Assembly (NCBI GenBank): GCA_017311185.1
Contig: JAESUZ010001721.1
Location: forward strand, 186,001-250,000
Source: Proteles cristata cristata
Lineage: Eukaryota; Chordata; Mammalia; Carnivora; Hyaenidae
Direction of reading: 5' to 3'
Length of the DNA: 64,000 bases
Of the stretch, positions 23,401 to 35,600 are shown one piece after another. Below the pieces are notes generated by a model. The model made no database searches, was not told where the DNA came from, and saw only the letters and a program-made list of their open reading frames with translations. A program made the translations under genes and the position numbers. Every line of letters begins with the position of its first letter. The first letter of the stretch is position 1.

Positions 23401-23674
23401 TACCTCAACATTGTTATCAGTCACAATTGTATGCAGCTGCATATAACAACAACAACAATGAAACAACAACAACAATAACAATAACCCGAACAGCTAACCG
23501 TTGCTTAAATAATTAGGCATTTGTCATTTATTTTTCCTCCACTACTGTAAGTCTGGAATTTAGAAGCGGTGTATCAGCTAAGTACTGCCAACAGAGATCA
23601 AGCATCCTGTATTTTTGACTTCTTAAATAATTTAGCCTATTACTTTTGCCCATTTGGTAGTATGATGTTAAAAA
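20449..23674. other. Long unassigned stretch
   Basis: About 3.2 kb without a gene or named element. A (CAA)n-type tract lies at 23443-23485. Some parts, for example 21040-21640, are more GC-balanced, but I could not assign them. Confidence 0.45.
23443..23485. repeat. Imperfect (AAC)n/(AAT)n microsatellite
   Basis: Runs of AAC units are interrupted by ATG and AAT. Confidence 0.85.
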
Positions 23675-23724
23675 AGAAAACTTTATTGACGTAGAACTGA
23701 CATGCAATTAACTGGATATATTTA

Positions 23725-24914
23725 TTTTATTTTTTATTTATTTATTTATTTATTTATTTATAATTTTTTTTTTACAAATAGTTTATTGTCAAATTAGTTT
23801 CCACATAACACTCAGTGCTCATCCCCACAAGTGTCCTCCTCCATGCCCATCCCCCTCCCCCACATCCATCAGTCCTCAGTTTTTGTCAGCATTCAAGAGT
23901 CTCTCATGGTTTGCCTCTCTCCCTTTCCCCCACCATTTCCCTCCTTCTTCTCCCCCTTGTTTCTCAGTTAAGTTCCTCCTAATCCTCCTATACGTGCAAA
24001 CATATGATATTTGTCCTTCTCTGCCTGACTTATTTCGCTCAGCATAACACCCTCAAGGTCCATCCATGTTGCTACACATGGCCAGATTTCATTGTTTCTC
24101 ATTGCCATGTAGTATTCCATGGCGTAGATAAACCACATCTTCTTGATCCATTCATCTGTTGATGTACACTTAGGCTCTTTCCATGTTTTAGCTATTGTGG
24201 AGAGTGCTGCTATGAACATTGGAGTACGTGTGCCCCTATGCCTCAGCATTTCTGTATCCCTTGGGTAAATTCCTAGCAGTGCTATTGCTGGGTCCTAGGG
24301 GAGTTCTATTGTTAATTTTTTGAGGAACCTCCACGCTGTTTTCCAGAGGGGCTGTACCAGTTTACATTCCCACCAACAGTGTAGGAGGGTGCCCGTTTCT
24401 CCACATCCTCGCCAGCATCTCGTGTTCTGTGATTTGCTCATTTTAGCCACTCTGACTGGCGTGAGATGATATCTCAGTGTCGTTTTGATTTGTATTTCCC
24501 TGATGAGGAGGGATGCTGAGCATCGTTTCATGTGTCTGTTGGCCATCTGGATGTCCTCTTTGGAGAAGTGTCTGTTCATATCTTCTGCCCATTTCTTCAC
24601 TGGGTTCTTTGTGTTTCGGGCGTGTAGTTTGGTGAGTTCCTTATAGATTTTGTATACTAGCCCATTATCTGATATGTCATTTGCAACTATCTTTTCCCAT
24701 TCCGTTGGTTGCCTATTAATTTTCTGGGTTGTTTCCTTGGCTGTGTAGAAGCTTTTAATCTTGATGAAGTCCCAATCATTTATTTTTGCTCTTGATTCCC
24801 TTGCTTTTGGGGATGTGTCAAGTAAGAAGTTGCTGCGGTGGAGGTCAAGGAGGTTGTTTCCTGCTTTCTCCTCTAGGGTGTTGATAGTTTCCTGTCTCAG
24901 GTTCAGGTCCTTTT
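23725..24914 (-). mobile_element. Young 5'-truncated L1 with 17-bp TSD
   Basis: An antisense carnivore L1 3' end. The tail is an expanded (TTTA)n tract (about 23725-23762), followed by TTATTGTCAAATTAGTTTCC, a full 3' UTR, and the ORF2 C-terminal region back to about 24910. TTAACTGGATATATTTA occurs at 23708-23724 and 24915-24931. ORF2 fragments of about 100 and 93 residues remain open at 24295-24600 and 23968-24249 on the minus strand, in different frames. The element lacks the reverse transcriptase core. Confidence 0.95.
23968..24600 (-). pseudogene. L1 ORF2 C-terminal fragment
   Basis: Read on the minus strand, an open segment at 24295-24600 contains the [19 protein letters not shown] and [10 protein letters not shown] motifs. 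The latter is part of the conserved cysteine-rich C-terminal region of LINE-1 ORF2p. A second open segment at 23968-24249 continues with MEYYMAMRNNEIWPC. They are in different frames, so at least one indel separates them. Truncation has removed the endonuclease and reverse transcriptase domains, so no activity is expected. Confidence 0.85.
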
Positions 24915-25469
24915 TTAACTGGATATATTTAAAGTAAACAACTTAATAGATTTGAACCTATACATACACACAGAGTCTTCACCACACTAAAAATAATTCA
25001 CATACCAGTTATCCCTCAGAGTTCCCTTGTTCCTTTATGTTCCCTTCCTCCCGATCTCCTCTCTCCCAAGGGAGCTACTGATGTGCTTTGTCTCACTAAA
25101 AATTTGTTTTGATTTTATAGAACTTCATAAAAATGAAATTATATAATACATCTTTTTTGTATGGCTTCCTTCACTCAACATAATTATTTTGAGATTAATT
25201 GATGAGGTCATGTATATTACCCTTCATGTACATTAAATTACCCTTCAACTCCAATAACAGCAAATAAGTGCCATAAAACTACCACTGAATGTCACAAATA
25301 AAATAATATATGATGAAATAAAATACTATTTTTAATGTGATCTTTTCCATGATATACTCAAATATAACTTATATCAGAAGCAGAGTACAACAAGAAAAAT
25401 CAGTGAGTAGAAATGAATCTGTCCCAGGAATTATTTTATTAAATGTACAGTTGTATAGTGATAACACAG

Positions 25470-25660
25470 GCCATTTTGGGATTCTAACACTAATTCTGAC
25501 ACTCAGTAGCAAGATTAACTCCAGCAGGTAGTCTATTGTCTCCAGATTTCCTAACCTGTAAAATAGAGATTTAAAAATTTGCTTAATATGGTTTTATAAG
25601 TTTTTGATAATGTATGTAGAATGTCTTATGTATGGTAAACAGTATTAAATTGGGCTAAAT
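25470..25660 (+). mobile_element. MIR fragment
   Basis: CTAACACTAATTCTGACACTCAG, then TTTCCTAACCTGTAAAATAGAG, matches the order of the MIR core (loss of the usual GGGCAAG segment noted). It is ancient and diverged. Confidence 0.5.
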
Positions 25661-28600
25661 GTGGAAATATATAATGATAGAGATTGTATGGGGGAAATCC
25701 TAACTACTTTCCTTAGTTATTTCTCTAAAAAAATGTAAAATAAACATTGTACAGTCTATTTCCTTCTATTTCAGAGAAGATAAATATTTACATCACTTGC
25801 TCTTCTATCCCCTTAATCCATCCTTTCCTCCAAGCATTAGTGCCTCCAGATGCAATTTTTAAAATAATGACCATAAAAGAAAAACACGGTTCAAGAAATA
25901 GATCCCAAGCTATATTGACTCGCTGTGATTGAGTTTTAATAAAATGACCTCATTTTCCCTTTGTTTCTGGTCCAGAAACCTTAGATTAAAATGTGAGCTA
26001 TGGAATCAACAAATTTAGTATATCTTCTCAAACTTAAATAGAAACCCAGGTACATAATGTGAAATTACAAAGTGGATTTAATCTAGATATGAAAGCATTG
26101 CTGCTTCATGGAGTTTGCACTTTTGGAACCTGTGTGTCTATACATTCTTTCATAGTTTCAGACATTTTCAGTCCCGGAGCTGTTGATGTGTCATTGCTCC
26201 AGTGGCAAATTTATCTCCAAATGTAAATCTAGGATATTAAGTGTCATTGGAGATTTTTCTTGTAATGAAAACATTTGTAAGAAAAACCAAGAAAACTCTA
26301 TTGACCTATAATATAAATAAAATAAGTAGACATCAAGAAAAATGGCATTTATGATTCCTGATACATTGTTGGAATCAGACATGAACTAGATCTCATAGCA
26401 TTAAATTAATTAAAATCTCTTATTCCTTGGTTGCTGGAAAGTATCACTGATCTGATGACTAGGAGATAGAAAAAGCGGTGCTTCTAAATATTTGAGTTAT
26501 CATTAGAGTTTATCTCAGTGGGACCAAACAGTTCAGGCATGCATATGCCCTTTCTACATTACATTCAGTCAAAATGTTCTGTGTTAAGATTTCTATACCT
26601 TATTCTCTAATGTTGTTTTTCTCCTCATAAATGTATCTGATAATTAAAAGCTGGCAGCAGCTACATCAAAAATGTAGGACATGTGATAGAGCGAAAGGTA
26701 ATGGTTGTGGAGCAAGACTAAACTAAATTCACATCTCAGCATCACAATGAATTTCCTCATCTTGATATCAGGATTACAGTTTGGGTCGGGGTCAGGATCA
26801 AGTAATTAACCTATGTTTCATGTTCCTTGTTTATAAAATGCGAAGAATACCATTTATCATATAGAGCAGTGGTGGGTAATAATGAAATCCCTGACACAGG
26901 TCATCCTCAAAATTGATGCTATTATACGTGGTATTATTCTCTACCAGAGTGTGGTATCACTTAACAGGAGTGGGTTTGAGTAATGTAAAGTAGCTGATAT
27001 TTTTCTCTTCCTATTTGCATATTCAGATGACATGAAATTATGCTTGATATGGTGATTCTTTCTGTAACACTTTAAGAAGTTTCTGTTAAGGTAATGAAAC
27101 TGTTAGGGGGTTAAGGATGTTCAACAAATGCAGGATTGTAAAGGAATTTCTTTCCAATGAGTTGAGGTGCTTACAGGTGGAATAGAAAACGAGTTGAGTA
27201 AGGAAGCACAGAGCACTGAGAACATGGGGAAAGAGAGAAAACAGGAGTATTTGCTGTAAGTTATTTATGTATTTATTTATTTATATTTCTCTTCCACCCC
27301 CTGCAGGACTGTAAATTCATATCATTAGAAGGTTAAAGAATAAATCAATGTATTTGTGTTGTGCATACATGTGTGTATGAGTTTGTGTGTGTGTTCACAC
27401 ATTTGAAAAGGAAAAACAGATCTTAATTTGTGTTTGGTTTTTTTTACTCATTAGTTATTTTTTACCTTCTCTCTCTCTCTCTCCTTTTTTGTTTTTATCT
27501 CTCCAGGAACTTGGTGCATAAAAAAATACGTCTGTATATGTAGTTATGGACATTAAAATTCAGCCCCAGTTTAAAATAACAACCACCACCACAGCATCTT
27601 GGGGACATTTTAAACTCAAGAGGGTTGTTAGCTCTGATTAGAACTACTCTGACCATTTGCTGCCTAGATGAAGCTTTATTATGCTATCTTTGACTTAAAC
27701 TCCCAGGGAATCACATAAAACGCTGCTTTGGCCAGTGTTTCCAGGAAGAAAACATCTTAGACCTAATAATGATATGCATTTAGAGGTGGGAGATTGCTAA
27801 TTCAGCTATAAAATTATTTCATATAGGATGTAATGTTTAAAGCCTCCTCTTTGTTTTTAAAGTAGAGTGCATAGATATATACATTACAAAGCTATAAATC
27901 ATATTTAATTTAAACATAACTGACTTTATTAATCCCTTCCATTTCTTAGAGCCTTTTAGTAATGTAAAGAAATGCAAGCATCCGTGCATGAAACTCGGAT
28001 ACAGTTCAATGATTTCACACATTTAGCCAAGATTCTAGCTTAGAAATTGCACAAAATAGATGAGCTTGCGGCCATAACACTCATAAGCATTCTACGAATA
28101 TTTTTATCATGAACAAATTTGAGAACTCTTTTCTTCCTCTGAATCCAGGCAATCCAAATGCTCTATTTGCCCGTGAATATAATTTTAGAAATCATTAGAA
28201 TTAATGAAGCCATATTTTCAAACTATAGAAATATTCACTGCATTGAAACTATTTTTAGATATATGAAAACACATTTTAATATAATATGTTCTAAAATTCT
28301 CATCTTTTTAATTTTGGGACCAATCCTGATACCCTAGGTTCATGGATTCCGCATTTGAAAGTGAACTTTCTCTTCATTTTCTAAATTGACTAAAAAGTAG
28401 CTCTTTTTTGAAATACTATATATGTGTTTACCAAATTCTTGTAAGATGTAAAGGTTTTGAGGTCAACACCTTTAGTAAAACCTTAGAAAACTGAGTTGCA
28501 TATGAGGTATGGTCTAACCTTTATAATGGATGAACTGATACTTACTTTTGCATTTCTGATTTTTAATAGTCAAAAGTTGAATGGATAATCAATAGAAGGA

Positions 28601-29395
28601 AAAAAAAACCTAAATGTTGCCCTTTTTTGGTATTTTTCCCCACTTCTGTGGTTAATTTATACTTCTAACACTAAACTTGATGTTAGTCTAAGTTACTAAT
28701 GATTAAGGATTAAGAATGTTCAGTGGCTAATATGACCTCACCTTTAAGGCCAGACCTCCATTAGTGATGGAGAACAGCAGAAAGTTTGAAAGAATTTCTG
28801 TTAGCCTAACTGGTTTATTTTTTTAAGCTCTCTCTCTTGAGGACCTATTAGAGGTGAAAAGTGAAGACAACCACCTTCTTCTTTGGCTCCAAAACTACAA
28901 AATATATAACCAATTATTTTTGTACTAAAGGGAAGGGACACAAAGATAACCAGGTGACCTACTTCACTCCTATGAATAGAAGGAATTAGCTTAGACAAAA
29001 GAGTGTTGTAGAGGCGAAGGGGTGCTATGATCCATTTCCTTACTTACTTAGGGTTATTTCAAAGTTTTAGGGGAAGTCACACCAGACTGTCTTGGAGAAG
29101 AACACCATTTTTGCTTCTGTCTGTGTTATCCCATGTAACCCATTTAAAATCATGATTGATGCCATTATACAGTATTATTCTAGGCCTCTGTGGCTGAGGG
29201 AAGTTTAATCATGGTTTAATGCAGTTAAAGATCTGTTTTTTTGTTCAACTTGAACAGAGGAAATGTTTCCACCATCTTCAACACGGTATCCAGAGAATGC
29301 AAAAGTCTCAGATTAAAAATTTAGAGCTACTGTACTATGCAAACATTTTATTGTTAATAAGAAAAAAACCCTACAAAGTGATGTTTTGTAATTAT
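25661..29395. other. Long, mostly unassigned AT-rich stretch
   Basis: About 3.7 kb with no gene. Contents are a probable MIR (26700-26900), a TTTA-rich patch near 27265-27285, a GT patch near 27370-27392 and a CT patch at 27470-27482. Otherwise nothing is recognisable. Confidence 0.45.
26700..26900 (+). mobile_element. Probable MIR fragment
   Basis: GTAATGGTTGTGGAGCAAGA, then ATTAACCTATGTTTCATGTTCC and TTATAAAATGCGAAGAATA, follow the MIR order, with an apparent internal insertion. Confidence 0.4.
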
Positions 29396-29399
29396 TTTC

Positions 29400-29488
29400 T
29401 TGTTAGTAGCCTCCTCCATGAGATCGTAGATATTTGAAGCTCTCTGGTTCATCACTGTATCTGCAGTGCTTAGAACAAAGCCTGCTGC
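29400..29488 (+). mobile_element. L2 3' end
   Basis: CTCCATGAGATCGTAGATATTTG and TCATCACTGTATCTGCAGTG, then AGAACAAAGCCTG, correspond to the last part of LINE-2. The element stops where the antisense L1 begins, so the L1 probably interrupted it. Confidence 0.6.
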
Positions 29489-30320
29489 CCTATTTTTATA
29501 TTATTTTTGCTTTCCTTCCCTTATGTTCATTTGTTTTGTATCTTAAATTCCTCATATGAGTAAAGTCTATGATATTTGTCTTTCTATGACTGACTACGCT
29601 TAGCATAGTACCTTCTAGTTCCATCCACATAGTTGCAAATGGCAAGATTTCATTGTTTTTGATTGCCGAGTAATACTCCATTGTATGTATATATCACATC
29701 TTCTTTATCCATTCATCTGTCGGTGGACATTTGGGCTCTTTCCATACTTTGGTTATTGTCGATAGCACTGTTATAAACATAGGGGTGCATGTGCCCCTTC
29801 AAAACAGCACACATGTATCCCTTGAATAAATACCTAGTAGTATAATTGCTGGGTTGTATGGTAGTTCTATTTTTAATTTTTTGAGGAACCTTCATACTGC
29901 TTTCCAGAGTGGCTGCACCAGTTTGCATTCCTACCAGCAGTGCAAAAGAGATCCTCTTTCTCTGCATCCTCGCCAACATCTGTTGTCTGAGTTGTTAATT
30001 TTAGCCATTCTGACTGGTGTGAGGTGGGTATTTCATTGTTGTTTTAGTTTGTATTTCCCTGATGATGAATAATGTTGAGACTTTTTCATGTGTTGGTTAG
30101 CCATCTGGATATCTTTTTCTTTGGATAAATGTCTTCTCATGTCTTTTGACCATTTCTTCACTGGATTACTTGGTTTTTTGGGGTGTTGAGTTTGATAAGC
30201 TCTTTGTAGATTTTGGACACTAATCCTTTATCTCATGTGTCATTTGCAAATGTCTTCTCCCATTCTGTCACTTGCCTTTTAGTTTTGCTGATGGTTTCCT
30301 TCTCTGTACAGAAGTTTTTA
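29489..30320 (-). mobile_element. Older L1 fragment
   Basis: An antisense L1 3' UTR and ORF2 tail. Landmarks include CTTCTAGTTCCATCCACATA, CTTTATCCATTCATCTGTCG, GAGGAACCTTCATACTGCTT and CTGATGGTTTCCTTCTCTGT. It begins inside the 3' UTR and lacks the terminal segment and T-run seen in other copies, so its 3' end is missing as well as its 5' end. Coding frames are broken. Confidence 0.9.
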
Positions 30321-30881
30321 GTAGATAGCCTTTTAATCACTCCCACCTGGTTTCAGTAAATTCATTCTATCTGTATCCTTTTTTGTTTTCTGGCAAACCG
30401 ATGGACAGTTACTGATATTTCTTTTGATTTGTTTTGTTTTTGTTTGTTTGTTTGTTTTAACATTTCCTATACTAGAAAAGAGAGAATAAGACTAAATAAT
30501 CTAAGTATAATTCATGTTGGGCATTGAGGTGTTTTTTAGTCATCCATTTGAGTATGGGTTTCTTTGCTCTTTTGATAATTCAAAAGAATGTATGATGCTG
30601 CCATACTTTGAAACTATGAAACATAACTCCAACCTGTGATACTATTCATAATTTTCTCTTTACTTTCTGTTTATGCTGGCCACTGGCAATATATGGTCTC
30701 TCCACTCAGATAGATTCTAAACAGCAATCTATACCTAAGTGCTCTTTTAAAAATTATAGCAACTCTGGGTCCTGTGGCCTTTGACTGATATGGTAATTAA
30801 CTCTTTATGTCCAAATGACTGAACTACATGCTCTAAGACTGAATATAAACAAATAGAACCAACAAAAAGATTTGTTAACTA
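30321..30881. other. Unassigned sequence with a (TTTG)n patch
   Basis: Contains a short TTTG tract at 30430-30457. No gene or named element is seen. Confidence 0.5.
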
Positions 30882-31070
30882 ATTTTTTTAATGTTTATTT
30901 ATTTATTTCTGAAAGAGAGACTGAGAGAGATACAGAGACAGAAAATCCCAAGCAGCTTCCACACTGTCAACACAGATCTCAATGCAGGGCTCAAACTCAT
31001 GAACTGTAAGATCATGACTGGAGCTGAAATATAGTCATGCACTCATCTCACTGAGCTACCCAGTCACCCC
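30882..31070 (-). mobile_element. CAN-SINE (older, diverged)
   Basis: The minus-strand copy has the T-rich tail TTTTTTTAATGTTTATTTATT, a shortened body and a head ending GAGCTACCCAGTCACCCC at 31070. The B-box region is damaged. No clear TSD is visible. It is the only SINE between about 16.5 and 36.4 kb. Confidence 0.88.
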
Positions 31071-31439
31071 ATATTAGTTATCTACTTTTAATGGTCAATA
31101 TACTACTGTAAAATAAATCATCTTGTGCATAATTTTTAAAGAATATAAAATAAGCTTTAGCTTGTCATGGAGTATTCAGATTTTTGTGGTTGAAGAGTTT
31201 GATTCTGCACAGTTTTTAGCTCTACATTCTTCCATATTTTGGACTCAGCAGAAAAGCTGGCATCTCAACTCTAGGAATGAGTTGGTACATTGACCTTGCC
31301 TTGTGAAACATCAGCTGAAACCTGAGAGCTTTTGTCACTTTCCATGCATAAAGCTGCACATAACACTGTGCTTTTGTACTCATGTCCATTCAGAAAGCAT
31401 CTTTTGACTATTTTCCATGCATAGCACGATACCAGAATA

Positions 31440-31966
31440 AAATATAATTTTTATTGTCAAATTAGTTTCCACATAACACTCAGTGCTCATCCCAATGTTC
31501 AGAGCAGCACTCTCCACAATAGCCGAAACATGGAAAGAGTCTAAATGTCCATCAATGGATCAATGGATCAAGAAGATGTGCTTTATCTATACCATGGAAT
31601 ACTACATGGCAATGAGAAACAATGAAATCTGGCCGTGTGTAGCAACATGGATGGACCTTGAGGGTGTTATGCTGAGCAAAATAAGTCAGGCAGAGAAGGA
31701 CAAATATCATATGTTTGCACGTATAGGAGGATTAGGAGGAACTTAACAGAGGACCAAGGGGGAGACGAAGTGGGGAAATGGTGGGGGAAAGGGAGAGAGG
31801 CAAACCATGAGAGCCTCTTGAATGCTGACAAAAACTGAGAACTGATGGATGTAGGGGGGAGGGGGGATGGGCATGGAGGAGGGCACTAGTGGGAATGAGC
31901 ACTGGGTGTTATGTGGAAACTAATTTGACAATAAACTATTTGTAAAAAATATATATATAATTTTTA
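31440..31966 (+). mobile_element. Short L1 with an inverted copy of its own 3' end
   Basis: A sense L1 ORF2 tail and 3' UTR start at about 31494 (AATGTTCAGAGCAGCACTCT) and run to a 3' terminus at about 31940 with a short A-rich tail. Immediately before it, 31450-31493 is the reverse complement of the element's own last 44 bases (31891-31935, apart from two differences). A 12-bp sequence, ATATAATTTTTA, occurs at 31442-31453 and 31955-31966, so the fold-back structure seems to have entered as one insertion. A small GGATCAAT duplication is present near 31556. Confidence 0.9.
31483..31746 (+). pseudogene. L1 ORF2 C-terminal tail
   Basis: An 87-codon open frame whose residues from about the sixth onward match the ORF2p C-terminal end, including the MEYYMAMRNNEIWPC motif also present in the antisense L1 near 24 kb. 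The apparent start lies in the inverted 3' UTR segment, so it is not a natural start codon. The piece lacks all catalytic domains. Confidence 0.8.
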
Positions 31967-32459
31967 ATAATATGTAGAAGTAGAGTTCCTATAATCAATG
32001 TAAGGCAGCCTATGAATGAATACTAAGATTTTAGAGACAACAGATGCTGGAGGTTGGAGAGAAATTTTAAATGGACAGTCTCACAGAAGAGACATCATTG
32101 GAGGTAGATCATTAGTACTTAGTAGAAATAAAAATTGATATACTGAATAAAACCAATATTCCAGTTTCTAGATTAAATATTTTCACATAGTTACAAATTC
32201 CTATTACTAAAAGGTTTTGAACAGAAGATAGGTTATTATATTTCACATACCACTATATGGTACACATGGCTAGGAATGTGTTCTACATATTTATGTCGTA
32301 TGTTTACTTGTGATCTTTAGAATGCTATGATGTATCTAGATTTGGAACTTCAGTTTATTTCTGTTATTCATTAACTCGTTGTTTTTAAATATTGTATTTT
32401 GAATGCTGAAAGAAAAGAGTTTTCTATTAATATAGTGCATTAAACAGAGAAATAGTTGG
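31967..32459. other. Unassigned AT-rich sequence
   Basis: No gene or named element. Confidence 0.5.
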
Positions 32460-32620
32460 CCTTGTCTTAATATAAAACTGGGTTTGAATTCAAGCTCTAT
32501 TACTTACAACTCTTTGGACTATGGGCAAGTCATTTAAAGTCTTTGGTTCCAGTGTTCTTATCTGTCTGTGACAGATGGAATGAACATATTTGTGATTGAG
32601 AAAACTAGGAAAGCCTATAG
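32460..32620 (+). mobile_element. MIR
   Basis: GGGTTTGAATTCAAGCTCTA, then CTATGGGCAAGTCATTTAAA and CTTATCTGTCTGTGACAGATG, give the MIR core in order. Confidence 0.75.
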
Positions 32621-35600
32621 AAGGTTTCAGAGTTGTCAGGGTAGAAAAATGGGCGATGGAGATACTGAGAATGGGGAAAGATCAAGTGAGTGGAGACATT
32701 TCTTGGCAGAATTGTCAGGAGGGTGGTAACAGCTAGGCAAGGAATAACTGTGGGAAACTAGAGAGTTCTAAATAAAGATTTGTACTATATTTTACTGTAT
32801 TACATGTACTGTAACTTTCTGTTCTGTCTCATCAATTTTTCTGGAAATAATCTATTTATTCCTAATTTCTTGTGCAACTAGTTTTCTTTGGGGAAGGTAG
32901 AAGAGTTAGATCCTGCTCCCAGGTTGGAAAAGTAGTGTAAATACTCACTGCTTTTCATAGAGGAGCCATATTTAAGATATGTCTGTATTGGTGATGATAA
33001 AAAGTACTTCCAAGAGTGCTATATGATGTTTTAGAATATTGAGCATGTTACCTGACATATAGCAGATGCTTAATGTATTGTAGCTATTTATCATTCCTAG
33101 AGATAGTAGTATCAGCCACAGAATTATGTAAGGAAATTCAAACGTAAGCAAAAATTTTATTCTAATGAAATTCCAGCAAGAAAGTTCAAATTTTTCCTTT
33201 CAGCGTTTGCTTCTATAATGAGTACATCCTTGAATCTTGTCATGATAAACAGTTTATCACTTTTCTCAAAATAGTTGTTGTCCACCTTTGACCAAATAGT
33301 TAAATATTATGGCTCCAGTTTACGATATATTTCTTCTTTGTCTTCAAGACGTGGATAACCAGGACATAGCATTAACAGTTTCTAAGATTAAGATTCAAAT
33401 AATTAAATAAGTGCTTTAAAGATGCCCACTAACCCAAAGTCTGCTTGTTTTACAGGATTTATTTATTGTCCACTCAGACTATGTAGAATATAGTAAATAT
33501 TCGCGATCCAAATAGTTCTGAATAGTTTGTTTGGCTTCAAGTGCTGAAAAGAGACATTGACTGAAGATGTGTAGGGCATGGAGATGGTCAGTCATCCTTT
33601 CATGAACTATCCAAGTCATCATTTAGAGAAGTGTCTCAGTGAGGTCACAAACCATGGCTCTTGGTGCTTTACATCATCCTGGCTGCTCAGTCACTGAAAG
33701 GAACCTAAGAATACATCAACTCTAGGAGAATTTACATTTATTCAGAGAGGCACCTGTAAGGGGAGAGGCTAATCTCCAAGTCCTTTCTGGTACTCTGTGG
33801 ATTAAACCAGGCAGACATTCTGTCACCACAGTAAGGGTGACTTAAGAAAAGTTGAATAACACCTTAGGGGGAAAAATACCCTGGGGATGTCAGTACTCCA
33901 AAGAGAAGAAAAAGATGAATGAGGAAGAGGAGGAGAAAAAATATGCATTTATGATATATATGTAGGTATTAGATATATACATATACATATACTTAATATA
34001 GACACCTTTTAAAGATTTCCTGAGTGTGTGAGAAAATCAGACATTATTGTACTGAATACCTCCCCTAACATCCATGTATATGCATTGAATTGAATAATAA
34101 TCTATTTCTAGCTATATTGGTCAGAAGTTATAGAATGGATGTCCATAATTAGTCCTTTAATTAATTTGTCAAAACAAGACCTTTTGTAGTTGAATTATGT
34201 AGCAAATTCCTGGCAAGTTGAATAGAAGAGAATGGAAGCAGATCCAATGGTTTAGTTAAACATTTAAAAAAACCTTTCTAACAGAACCTGGAACCTAGAA
34301 TTTCTATTACATAAAGTCAATGAAGAAATGATGCTTCCTAATTTCACTTGTTTTTAAACATCATATACAATAACATAAAAATACTTAAGTTCTTTTCTAC
34401 ATAGAATTCTGCTGCAGATTAATGGTTTCTAGACATATTTTGCAAAACACTATTTCAGGGTATGTAAATAGGTATACAGAAAAGTTGCAATTTGTGAAGT
34501 AAGTTTAAATCTCAATTTAGAAACTTCTGTTCACAGTGCCTTGTAAATGGTAGTGAAAATTCTGTAGTTATAAAAACACAATATTTTCTAATTGTTTCAA
34601 CCATGAAGTGGTTTTTTTAATCGTACCTGTACCAGAACAATGTAGAATTGTCATCAATTTGAAGAAAAGCTTTGTATCCCTAGCAATTCTGGCAATGAAA
34701 AGATAAATAAGCCCCAATACCTACCTTGAATAGGGGATGGGCAAATCTATCACAATGAACTCTCCTATCTATACAGATACATTCAAAAATAATTGTAAAA
34801 TTCATGTGTTCTACAGTAGTAAAGAGGAGGGAATCATTGACTTTGCCATAGTTATGGCCTCATAGAAGAAGTGAGGGTGAGGGGAAAAAGTTTTTTAGGG
34901 GAAAAAATGAGGAAATAGAAAATCTACATTTCTGATACATTTTTTAAGCAGGAAAGATCCAATCAAATTTAATCTTTTAGATTAACAACAGAAATTAGAA
35001 ATGAATAGAAGGCAATGAATGAATTCAGAAGACACAGTCCAAGTGACTAAGGAAGTCACTAGATCTCTTCCTCATCACTTTACTAATGTAGTCCTCCCAC
35101 CTTTGAGGCTGGGAGGAATTGCATTCACAAAATATCACTGAACTCATCACTTAAGCTTGGAACTATGGCTCCTTTTATTTCTAATTCATCCAGATTTGAG
35201 TTTTATGCACTCTTTTAGAAAGCTGACATTTGTGTCCATGGCATCTTAAGTTCCATATAACTGTGGAACAAGTACTGTTTTCATAGGTCATAGGCTGCCT
35301 GTATCATCATATGTTTTAGGGACTAGGATCTGATTTATTTTGTTTCCAGGCAGCAGAATGTGTGAGAACTGCTTGAAAATTAGGAGAAAACCTAACTAGG
35401 CCCTCATTTCTTCTAAGAGCTGGCAAAGAGAGAACAGTGCCATCAAGTTCCATTCCAAATTTAAGGGCAGCTGAGTGCCAACAAAGTCCAACTTTCCACA
35501 TGATGGTGAAGCACGGATTTTCCACCCACATCACAGCTGGCTTCTCAAGTTGTCTCATCAGTGTCACCTACAAGGCATTCTTTGCCTGAGATAATTTGGC

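Larger units (their letters stand above)
23675..25215 (-). mobile_element. Ancient L1M 3' end split by a younger L1
   Basis: The left part (23675-23724) starts ACTTTATTGACGTAGAACTGA. The right part (24932-25215) continues AAGTAAACAACTTAATAG and reaches TGGCTTCCTTCACTCAACAT. Together they give a continuous antisense L1M 3' UTR interrupted by the younger L1 at 23725-24914. Confidence 0.7.

Noticed and set aside
35316..35567. 83-codon minus-strand open frame in otherwise unassigned sequence
   Set aside because: No recognisable domain, no clear splice sites and no supporting codon pattern. Treated as chance.
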